Shown here in pieces: positions 17,773 through 25,151 of a DNA stretch of 64,000 bases. Position numbers and translations under genes: made by a program. Source of the stretch: UBA6016 sp041915365 (GTDB taxonomy: Bacteria > Campylobacterota > Campylobacteria > Campylobacterales > UBA6016); NCBI GenBank assembly GCA_041915365.1, contig JAYSBP010000007.1:47837-111836 (forward strand), in the 5' to 3' direction. Below the pieces are notes generated by a model, which was not told the DNA's origin, did not search any database, and saw only the letters and a list, made by a program, of their open reading frames with translations. Numbering within the stretch: position 1 is the first letter of the stretch; each line of letters starts with the position of its first letter.

Positions 17773-19346
17773 CCTACGTCTTTTAGGGAATCTCTTACCT
17801 CTAAAAACATATCCAAATTATCAAAAAACAAATCAACGAGACGTGGGTCAAAATGCTCACCTCTCTCACTTTTGAACAGCTCAAGTATTCTATCAAGCTC
17901 CCATGCTTTTTTGTAGCATCTATCGCTTCCAAGCGCATCAAATACGTCAGCTATCGCCGTGATGCGACCGTAGATATGTATATCTTCTCCACTTTTGCCG
18001 TTTGGGTAGCCTTTGCCGTTGTATTTTTCGTGATGCTCTCCGGCTACTATTGCCGCCGCTTTTATGATTTTCCTTTTTGAGTGCGATAATATCTCTTGTC
18101 CTATTTCCGTATGGGTCTTCATAATTTCAAATTCTTCAGGCGTTAGCTTGCCAGGTTTATTAAGGATCGCATCCGGAATTGCTATTTTGCCGATGTCATG
18201 CATAGGGGAAGCTATTTCGATAAGTTGCGCCTCGTCTTCTCCAAGTCCTGCTAGTCTTGCAAGGATAGATGAGTATTTTGCCACCCTTTTAACGTGGTTT
18301 CCCGTCTCTTTTGAGCGGAACTCCCCAGCCTCTCCCATTGTTGCGACTATCTCTTTTTGTGTCTCTTCTATATCCCTATACAAAAGCGATAGCTCCAAAG
18401 TACTAGTCATATAGCCGCCTATCATCTTCATACGACTCATATCTATCGATTTGAATTCGCTTTTTTTGGCTATTTTGTTGACGCATTGGAATACGCCGAT
18501 TTTTTTGTTTTCGGTGGTTTTGAGCGGTATTGCGATAATGCTTTTTGTTTTGTAGCCAGTTTTTGCATCTGTCTCTTTGTGAAAGCGTGGGTCGTTATAC
18601 GGGTCGTTAACTATCAGTGATTTTTGCTGCGTAAATACCGCCCCGACTATCCCACTATCTGCAGATATTTCTAGTCTATCTATGCCATGAGCCACTTTTG
18701 TCCATAGTATATTTCTATCTTCATCGTATAGCCATAGAGTAGCCCTATCGGCTTTTAATATATCCTTGCCCATATCTGCAAGCAGCGGAAGAAGCCTGTC
18801 TTCTTCCGTCTCATCCGCTATTTTTACGGTATAGTCAAATATCGTGTTTATCCGATAGTTTAGGTATATGACGTTTAGGATGCTTGTCGCAAAATTGACC
18901 GCAAACGTGACAAGCCTTAGGTCATCATCGGTAAACTCAGTCTCTCCGCCAAATTTATTTAGCACCTGCAATGCGCCGACCGTTTCATCGTTTGGATTTT
19001 TTATTGGAACCACAATCGTATTTTTGAGCTCATAGCCGCTCTTTTTCTCTACTTTGTCGTAAAATCTGGAGTCATGATGAGCGTCGTTGCACAAGACCGG
19101 TAGCTCATTCATAACAGCGTATCCCGCAAGGCCTTTATCCATCGGGATTGTCTCTATGCCAAGCCCATCAGCCGTGCTTGTCCAAAGTGAAAAGGCCTTA
19201 TCGTCGCAAAACCAAATCGTAGCCCTCTCAGCTCCCGTCAGTTCTTTGGCAAATTCGCACAACATCCCCTCTAATGCGGAGTAATCTCTTTCGTCAGCAA
19301 TAAGTTCCGAGTAATGCATGATTGTTTGTAGTGTTGTATTTTGCAT
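17769..19346 (-). CDS. tandem-GAF HD-GYP domain phosphodiesterase
   Basis: 525-residue soluble signalling protein. Two GAF sensor domains (about residues 20-165 and 185-330) share the features ERATIWFCDD / DRATLWLYDED and IVVPIKNP / IAIPLKTT. A C-terminal HD-GYP domain (about 340-520) has the HD pair MHDIGKIAIP, the metal ligand histidines KTHTEIG and GEHHEKYNGKGYP, and the DVFDALGSDR motif. The signature here reads GKGYP. HD-GYP enzymes hydrolyse cyclic-di-GMP or related dinucleotides; the GAF ligands are unknown. It is a second c-di-GMP turnover protein in the window, close to the EAL gene. Confidence 0.92.
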   Translation of the reverse strand: MQNTTLQTIMHYSELIADERDYSALEGMLCEFAKELTGAERATIWFCDDKAFSLWTSTADGLGIETIPMDKGLAGYAVMNELPVLCNDAHHDSRFYDKVEKKSGYELKNTIVVPIKNPNDETVGALQVLNKFGGETEFTDDDLRLVTFAVNFATSILNVIYLNYRINTIFDYTVKIADETEEDRLLPLLADMGKDILKADRATLWLYDEDRNILWTKVAHGIDRLEISADSGIVGAVFTQQKSLIVNDPYNDPRFHKETDAKTGYKTKSIIAIPLKTTENKKIGVFQCVNKIAKKSEFKSIDMSRMKMIGGYMTSTLELSLLYRDIEETQKEIVATMGEAGEFRSKETGNHVKRVAKYSSILARLAGLGEDEAQLIEIASPMHDIGKIAIPDAILNKPGKLTPEEFEIMKTHTEIGQEILSHSKRKIIKAAAIVAGEHHEKYNGKGYPNGKSGEDIHIYGRITAIADVFDALGSDRCYKKAWELDRILELFKSERGEHFDPRLVDLFFDNLDMFLEVRDSLKDVG

Positions 19347-19408
19347 TTTTATCTTCTTTTGTGGCGATTAGTGGCCCATCATAACATTTTTTTGATACTT
19401 TGTTGTTG

Positions 19409-19720
19409 TCAAAATGTAAAGCCAAACTCTACCGGATATTTAACATAAAAAATAGAGATTTCTTCTTTTTTCAAAATATCCAAAATAGTGGCACATTTTT
19501 GAGCGCTTGCAACCATAATAACTTCAATAGGTTGTTCTGCCAGCTCAAAAAATGAGGATGAGTGCAACTTTTTGTCTCGTCCGTATCCTTGTTTTGCATC
19601 GATTACGGTTACGCCGTCTATTTGTAGCTTTCTGGCTTCGTCGATTAGCCATTCGCTAATTAGTTTGCCGCCATACGTTCTGCTTGCGATTGTTGAAAAA
19701 ATAAGTCTACACCCTTCCAA
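19409..19720 (-). CDS. DUF190 family protein
   Basis: 103-residue protein with the DUF190 layout, a small PII-like alpha/beta fold: MEGCRLIFSTIASRTYGGKLISEWL, VTVIDAKQGYGRDKKLHSSSFF, QPIEVIMVAS and the final FYVKYPVEFG (quoted as separate short pieces of the family pattern). DUF190 genes are often next to crcB/fluC, as here with a 12-bp gap, so a regulatory or accessory role in fluoride export is inferred. No membrane segment or catalytic motif is seen. Confidence 0.8.
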   Translation of the reverse strand: MEGCRLIFSTIASRTYGGKLISEWLIDEARKLQIDGVTVIDAKQGYGRDKKLHSSSFFELAEQPIEVIMVASAQKCATILDILKKEEISIFYVKYPVEFGFTF

Positions 19721-19732
19721 GGCATCCCCCCT

Positions 19733-20122
19733 TTAATGAAAAAGATTTGATATTAACGCAAAACTAGCAATGCCAAGCGCAGTCATAAAAAGAGAGCCGC
19801 CGACGTGAGATAATAACCCGATGAGTAGCGAGCTATATTTTGCCTGCGTGATGAGCATAGTCATCTCTGCCGAAAAAGTAGAAAATGTAGTTAGACCGCC
19901 CAAAAAACCAGTGATGATAAACAGTCGCCATTCCGGAGTTATCGAGCTATTTTGAGCAAAAAAAGCTATAAAAAAACCTATCAAATATCCCCCTATGAGG
20001 TTTGCGCTTAACGTCCCTAACGGTAGGTTTGGGAATATATGATTGAGTTTTGTGCCAAGAAACCATCTAAGAACCGCCCCGATAGATGCACCAGCCGATA
20101 TGGCAAAAATTGTCTTTATCAT
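19733..20122 (-). CDS. crcB: fluoride-specific ion channel FluC/CrcB
   Basis: Exports cytoplasmic fluoride as a dual-topology dimer. 129 residues with four membrane helices. The central GFLGGLTTFSTFSAEM holds the sodium-site/TFST motif, and the N-terminal GASIGAVLRW has the conserved arginine. LGTLSANLIGGYLIGF supplies the pore-lining asparagine. It begins directly after the stop of the upstream MFS gene (0 bp) and is followed by the DUF190 gene. I found no fluoride riboswitch in the operon leader. Confidence 0.92.
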   Translation of the reverse strand: MIKTIFAISAGASIGAVLRWFLGTKLNHIFPNLPLGTLSANLIGGYLIGFFIAFFAQNSSITPEWRLFIITGFLGGLTTFSTFSAEMTMLITQAKYSSLLIGLLSHVGGSLFMTALGIASFALISNLFH

Positions 20123-21352
20123 TTAAACTTCTATATAGTCGAGATCTTTGTGAAATGTCTCTTCAAGCTTCCAAAGTGCCAAAAGACCTACAGCAAACAC
20201 GATAACCCCTACGATGCTAGCCGCAAAGATAACCCCGCCGTAAGGCTTTAAGGCCAAAAAGCCAAGCGACATAGGAACTAGCATACCACGAACGAAGTTT
20301 GGCACTGTGGAGGCTACGGTAGAGCGGATATTTGTACCAAATTGCTCTGCCGCAACTGTGATAAAAAGCGCCCAATATCCGCAAGCTAGACCTATACCAA
20401 AACATATAGCGTAAAATAGCGTTGACGATACGCCAAAGACGCTGAGATACAGCACACTCAAAAATAAAGCGGCGCTCATAAAAATAAACATAACCTTTCG
20501 TCTACTCTGTGCCCTTTGGCTCATATATCCGCTCGCAAAGTCACCGAGTGTGAGGCCTATGTAACAGAGCATAACGGCGTGTCCTGCGTTTACAACACCT
20601 TTTACGCCAAGCTCTTTTGCAAATTCAGGAGAGAAAAGCACCAAAATTCCGACGCAAAACCAAAGTGGCAGGCCTATCAAAATTGACTTTGCGTATTTGT
20701 GGAAAAGCTCTTTTTTTGTGAATAGGTCAAAAAAAGCGCCACGTTTTACGTTTTGGTGTTTTAATGTTTTAAACATCTCCGATTCCATAAGTCCAACTCT
20801 GAGAAGTAACAAGGCAAAACCTAATACGCCGCCTATGATGTACGCCGTTCGCCAATCAAAGCTTTGAGCGATAAAATTTGCGGCTATAGCACCCGTGACG
20901 CCGACGGAGGCTATTATCATTGTTCCATACCCTCTAATAGCTTTTGGCAGTAGCTCTGCAACTAGAGTCACACCGGCTCCGAGCTCTCCGGCAAGACCGA
21001 TACCAGCTATAAATCTAAGAGTCATATAGCTTCCAACGTCTTGGACAAAGCCATTTAATAAGTTTGCGGTTGAATAAAGAATGATTGAGCCAAGTAGTAC
21101 CGACATCCTCCCTTTTTTGTCGCCCAAAATGCCCCATAAGATACCGCCTAGCAGCATTCCAGCCATCTGCATATTTAGTATTTGTGCGCCAGTATCTGTT
21201 ATTTGAGAAGGAGAGAGGCCAAGCTCTTTTAGACTTGAGACTCTGACGATTCCAAAAAGTATTAAATCGTAAATATCTACGAAATAACCGAGGGCTGCAA
21301 CAATAACAGGCATTGAGAAAAGAAGCTTGAAATTATTTTGAGTATTGGACAT
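20123..21352 (-). CDS. MFS transporter, metabolite:H+ symporter type
   Basis: 409-residue twelve-helix transporter. The N-terminus ALGYFVDIYDLILFG and the loop motif GDKKGRMSVLLG fit the MFS; RFIAGIGLAGELGAG and ELLPKAIRGYGT resemble the sugar/organic-acid symporter branch (aromatic acid, shikimate or MHS-like). The substrate cannot be told from sequence. It is the first gene of a likely operon with crcB and DUF190; a fluoride link is possible only by association. Confidence 0.8.
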   Translation of the reverse strand: MSNTQNNFKLLFSMPVIVAALGYFVDIYDLILFGIVRVSSLKELGLSPSQITDTGAQILNMQMAGMLLGGILWGILGDKKGRMSVLLGSIILYSTANLLNGFVQDVGSYMTLRFIAGIGLAGELGAGVTLVAELLPKAIRGYGTMIIASVGVTGAIAANFIAQSFDWRTAYIIGGVLGFALLLLRVGLMESEMFKTLKHQNVKRGAFFDLFTKKELFHKYAKSILIGLPLWFCVGILVLFSPEFAKELGVKGVVNAGHAVMLCYIGLTLGDFASGYMSQRAQSRRKVMFIFMSAALFLSVLYLSVFGVSSTLFYAICFGIGLACGYWALFITVAAEQFGTNIRSTVASTVPNFVRGMLVPMSLGFLALKPYGGVIFAASIVGVIVFAVGLLALWKLEETFHKDLDYIEV

Positions 21353-21492
21353 AACGCAAAGTTTCCGTGTGAAGATTTGTTATATTTTATCAAAAAAACG
21401 GCTCAAAATTTGCTTTTGACCCACTAAAGCGGCTAAAATAAAGGCCGTCTTTTCCGATTTATACAAAATTTTGACTTTGAGGACAACTGCCT

Positions 21493-21969
21493 ATGCTGAA
21501 AAAAACCCTACTAACCGCCGTCTGCCTCGCATCATTTTGTTATGCCGATAATTTTATTATCGATTCCATTCAACAAGGCGGTGGCGAGAAAAAACAATCC
21601 GCTCATCAAGAGTCTGAACAGGTAGCAGAACATCCGCAAGAGAAGCTCCCGCAAAGAATCGTGGTTGAGGATATTAACCCATCAAGCGAACTAGGACAAC
21701 TAGTCGGTACGATGCTAAAAAATGAGCAAAAAAAGGCTGTCGTTGCGGCAAAGCCGAAACCAAAACCGGTAGCTAAGAAAAAAACGACAAAGAAAAAAAC
21801 TGCCGCTAAGAAAAAAGTAGCTAAAAAATCAGTCGCTAAAAAAGATGTAGTGATGGAGATAAAAAGCGAAGAAGCTTCAAAAGTTGATGAAAATCAAAAG
21901 AAAGAGGCGGAACATAACGAAAATAATTCGAGCTTGAAAAAAGTTTCAAGCTCGAGCGCATGTGATTAA
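21493..21969 (+). CDS. exported lysine-rich protein of unknown function
   Basis: 158 residues with a clear signal peptide (MLKKTLLTAVCLASFCYA, cleavage near residue 18). After a short middle segment (EDINPSSELGQLVGTML) comes a repetitive Lys/Ala/Thr tract, about residues 92-120, built on K-K-x-A-K-K units, then an acidic Glu/Asn-rich tail. The tract resembles histone-like or polyanion-binding tails, so it may bind envelope polymers or nucleic acid; this is a guess. A long inverted repeat lies in its last codons. No family is recognised. Confidence 0.75.
   Translation: MLKKTLLTAVCLASFCYADNFIIDSIQQGGGEKKQSAHQESEQVAEHPQEKLPQRIVVEDINPSSELGQLVGTMLKNEQKKAVVAAKPKPKPVAKKKTTKKKTAAKKKVAKKSVAKKDVVMEIKSEEASKVDENQKKEAEHNENNSSLKKVSSSSACD
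21928..21955. repeat. perfect 12-bp inverted repeat inside a 3' coding end
   Basis: TCGAGCTTGAAA (21928-21939) and TTTCAAGCTCGA (21944-21955) pair perfectly around an AAAG loop, encoding the C-terminal Ser/Leu/Lys residues of the lysine-rich protein. It ends 14 bp before the stop and 19 bp from the convergent ccsBA stop. With no T run, it may be a bidirectional transcription barrier or mRNA 3' stabiliser. Confidence 0.6.
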
Positions 21970-21973
21970 GCCT

Positions 21974-24900
21974 CTATTTTAAAAGCTCCAATCCCCTCTT
22001 TTTGAATGCGGCTACACTTACGGCCGCCATTACGCCAAGTGAGATATATACAAAGCTAGGAACCGGAATAGGGTCGCCTTGCGCATAAGAGTGTAGTCCT
22101 GACAGGTAGAAGTTTACCCCGAAATAAGTCATTACTATAGTGCAAAATGCAAACATAGACAAAATTGAGAGAGCATATATCGAGCCCATTTTTGGGATGT
22201 ATTTTGAGTGGACTACGATTGTGTAGATAAGTATCGATACAAGCGCCCAAGTCTCTTTCGGGTCCCAACCCCAGTATCTTCCCCAGCTCTCATTTGCCCA
22301 TACGCCACCCAGGAAGTTACCGATAGTTAGCATAAACAATCCAACCATTAGCGTCATTTCGTTGATTACGGCTAGTTCTCTGATTTTTCTGTCTATCAGC
22401 GGCTTTGTCTCATCTCTTAGCGTGAAGAGTATCAAGCTAACAAAACCAATTAGCGCCCCAAGTCCCAAAAAGCCGTAGCTTGCGGTAATCATGGAGACGT
22501 GTATAGTTAGCCAATATGATTTTAGGACAGGGACTATATTTGTTATTTGCGGGTCCATCCAGCTAAGGTGTGCAACAAACAATACTACGCCAGCAAGAAT
22601 AGATGTTAGCGCTAATGTTATCGATGATTTTTTGGTGAACAATATACCGGCTAGAACAGTCGCCCACGCTATGTATGTCATAGACTCAAAACCGTCAGAC
22701 CAAGGCGCATGGCCAGATATATACCATCTGGCTAGGAGATTTATCGTGTGTAGACCAAAGGCCGTACTTAAAACTACAAGAGATATTTTTGTGGCGATAG
22801 ATACCGCTTTTGATTCTTTGGAGAGTGAGAAAAACTCCGCAAACAAGAGTAGGGCACCGACTATCAAATATACGAAGATAAGGTTTTTGAAAACATTTAG
22901 TTTGTTGTACAAAAGCTCAATGTCTATTTTTGTTTGGCTAGGCATTACCGCCGCACCGTTTTTTGCTTGCATTGCTTTTATTTTTGCTATTTCGGCTATT
23001 GCGGCCGCTGCCTTGCTCTGGTCTTTTGACGCCCCAGTAGCACTCGCAAATAACGCCCCAAGAACATCTTTTACCGCATTGTCGCCGCCCATTACCGCTG
23101 TAGCAGGGTCTAGCCACATATTATTCGGGTCGTTTGGTTTTGGGAATATTTTGAGTAGCTTCCCGCCATAAACCATATAGCAGATATTGAGTCTCTCGTC
23201 TAGCTTTAGTATCTCTTTGTCTAGCGTTCCTCTCTCTGATGGCTTTTTGCGGTTTGCATCTTCGACATACATATCAAGCTTGTAGCCGCCTTGCCCAGTT
23301 GTATCAAAAAAGTCTATAAATGCGGCTTTTTTGTCGGCTTCACCCAGTCCTAGTAGTTTTTTTATCTCAGGGTGCGAGACTTTTACCATTTTGATAAGTT
23401 GCCAGCTTTTTGGCTCCAAAAGCATTCCAAACATCACCTCGTCGGCACTCATTCCATCAAAGCTATCGGAGCCTGATACTTTGTCCAAAATCTCCGTTGA
23501 AAGAGTGTTTAGCGGTTTTATTCTCCCTTGCGCATCTTGGACTAGCAGAGTACCAAATTCTTTTGCTACTGCTGGATTTATCGCTTTTGCATTTTCTAGT
23601 ATGTTTGCCGCCTGCGTAGACGTTGCGTTGTCTGTTCCTGCTTGAAGGTTTGGCGTAAAGAATGCAAAAATAGTAGCCATGATAGCTACGGCCGCCGTTT
23701 TTTGTATCTCTAGTGTTTTTGATAGTTTTCTAAATCTTCCGTTTTTGTCGAACAAAAGCCACCCCATACCTATCGCCATTATGATGTAGCCAAAATATGT
23801 AGGGAGCTTGCCCGGGTCTTTTGATACCGAGAGTATCGTCCCTTTTTCATCCGTATCGTAAGATGATTGGAAAAATCTATAACCGTTTGCGTCTAGTGTG
23901 TGGTTCATATAAATCTCATAGTCATAACTTTTTTTATCCTCCGTAACTGTCACGTTACTCTCATACGATGACGGGCTCATTGAACCGGGGTATCTGGAGA
24001 GTATAAAGTCGTTTAACTTGATTGATATAGGCAGACTAAGAAGTTTTGAGCCGTAAGATATTGATACGTTCGCATCTCCTAGTGTCATACTGGCCTCTTG
24101 TCCTAATGCCTGAGCTTGTCCCATGACGGTTAGAGATTTTGTCTCTTTGCCGTCCGTTATGTCAAATATAAGTGCACTATCGAAGCTTTGCCCTTTCATT
24201 TTTGAAGGTGACGGCATTAGCTTGACCGCTCCCGATAAGGTGATATATCTAGGCACAAAGCTTACGCCTTCTATATTAAAGAGCTTGCCCGTTGTTAGTT
24301 CGTTGATTTCGTTTTTTGCGTATTTGCCCGATTGTCTATCGGACATCGTCATAAACTCTATGTCTTTGTTTGAAATAAAGTATATTTTTGAGTCTTTAAC
24401 AAAAAAATTAACGGCAGGCTCATCACCGTTTATTAGGGCGCCGTTCTCTGTTATCTCAAACTTTATCCCATCGGCGGCTACTTTTTCACCGGCCTCAAGG
24501 AGCTTTTGAGATGGCGCCATCCCTTCAGCCGCTATCACCAATGAAATCATAGGCTTACCGCCTTTAACTTCTTCTATTTGCTTTACTGCGTTTGGGATAA
24601 CTTCTTTTAGTTTGGCCGAATATGTTTTGCCGTTATTTTGCACTGCCACGCTAAGTTCTTGTTTGGAGTTTTTTGTCATTACGAAATTCTGCTCTACGCT
24701 GTCGCTTTTGCCCTTGGCAATAGCCGTCATCTTCACAAATGGCTCGGTAGATATCATTTGATTTGTGGTCTCGCCCTCTCTGATGTGCATAATCCCCTCA
24801 TATCCGAAGTATCTAGTGACGCCAGCCCCTATTAGGATAACAATAAAAGATGAGTGCATCAAAAAGCTAGCCATTTTCTCTTTTTTGTATAGCTTTTGCT

Positions 24901-25099
24901 TGATGATATTCGCCGCTAGACTTACCGCAAGTAGTATCATTACCGCTTCAAACCACTTTGAGTTGTATACGAGCGCTTTTGCCGTCTCGGTACCGTAGTC
25001 ATTTTCTATAAAAGTAGCGACACCTGATGCGACCGCAAAAATAAGCAGAAGCACCGCCGCAATAGCCATCGATGAGATGATATTAAAAAGCTTGGACAT
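21974..25099 (-). CDS. ccsBA: fused cytochrome c biogenesis protein CcsBA (system II)
   Basis: Inner-membrane haem exporter and apocytochrome c ligase of system II. 1041 residues join a ResB/CcsB part (N-terminal helices near 5-25, 45-65 and 78-95, a long periplasmic loop, and a helix near 435) and a CcsA part (helices from about 745). The haem-handling WWD-type motif reads WGRYWGWDPKETWALV, near residue 960. A periplasmic segment of roughly 240 residues separates the halves. It explains maturation of the c-type cytochromes encoded at 45914 and 46277. It converges with the lysine-rich gene, 4 bp apart. Confidence 0.94.
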   Translation of the reverse strand: MSKLFNIISSMAIAAVLLLIFAVASGVATFIENDYGTETAKALVYNSKWFEAVMILLAVSLAANIIKQKLYKKEKMASFLMHSSFIVILIGAGVTRYFGYEGIMHIREGETTNQMISTEPFVKMTAIAKGKSDSVEQNFVMTKNSKQELSVAVQNNGKTYSAKLKEVIPNAVKQIEEVKGGKPMISLVIAAEGMAPSQKLLEAGEKVAADGIKFEITENGALINGDEPAVNFFVKDSKIYFISNKDIEFMTMSDRQSGKYAKNEINELTTGKLFNIEGVSFVPRYITLSGAVKLMPSPSKMKGQSFDSALIFDITDGKETKSLTVMGQAQALGQEASMTLGDANVSISYGSKLLSLPISIKLNDFILSRYPGSMSPSSYESNVTVTEDKKSYDYEIYMNHTLDANGYRFFQSSYDTDEKGTILSVSKDPGKLPTYFGYIIMAIGMGWLLFDKNGRFRKLSKTLEIQKTAAVAIMATIFAFFTPNLQAGTDNATSTQAANILENAKAINPAVAKEFGTLLVQDAQGRIKPLNTLSTEILDKVSGSDSFDGMSADEVMFGMLLEPKSWQLIKMVKVSHPEIKKLLGLGEADKKAAFIDFFDTTGQGGYKLDMYVEDANRKKPSERGTLDKEILKLDERLNICYMVYGGKLLKIFPKPNDPNNMWLDPATAVMGGDNAVKDVLGALFASATGASKDQSKAAAAIAEIAKIKAMQAKNGAAVMPSQTKIDIELLYNKLNVFKNLIFVYLIVGALLLFAEFFSLSKESKAVSIATKISLVVLSTAFGLHTINLLARWYISGHAPWSDGFESMTYIAWATVLAGILFTKKSSITLALTSILAGVVLFVAHLSWMDPQITNIVPVLKSYWLTIHVSMITASYGFLGLGALIGFVSLILFTLRDETKPLIDRKIRELAVINEMTLMVGLFMLTIGNFLGGVWANESWGRYWGWDPKETWALVSILIYTIVVHSKYIPKMGSIYALSILSMFAFCTIVMTYFGVNFYLSGLHSYAQGDPIPVPSFVYISLGVMAAVSVAAFKKRGLELLK

Positions 25100-25151
25100 T
25101 ATGGTTCCTGTGATATGGTTTTGCGAAATTATACAAAAAAAGTCTTGTTTA

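Noticed and set aside
19376..19412. FNR-like site near the HD-GYP start (TTGATAC... TTGTCAA)
   Set aside because: Half-sites are too far apart and have poor symmetry compared with 35270-35283.
20123..20405. Two ORFs overlapping on the minus strand at the MFS 3' end
   Set aside because: The shorter one is an alternate frame of the transporter with no start site support.
21353..21492. TTGACC -35 and TAAAAT -10 before the lysine-rich gene
   Set aside because: The spacer is only 12 bp, too short for a standard promoter.
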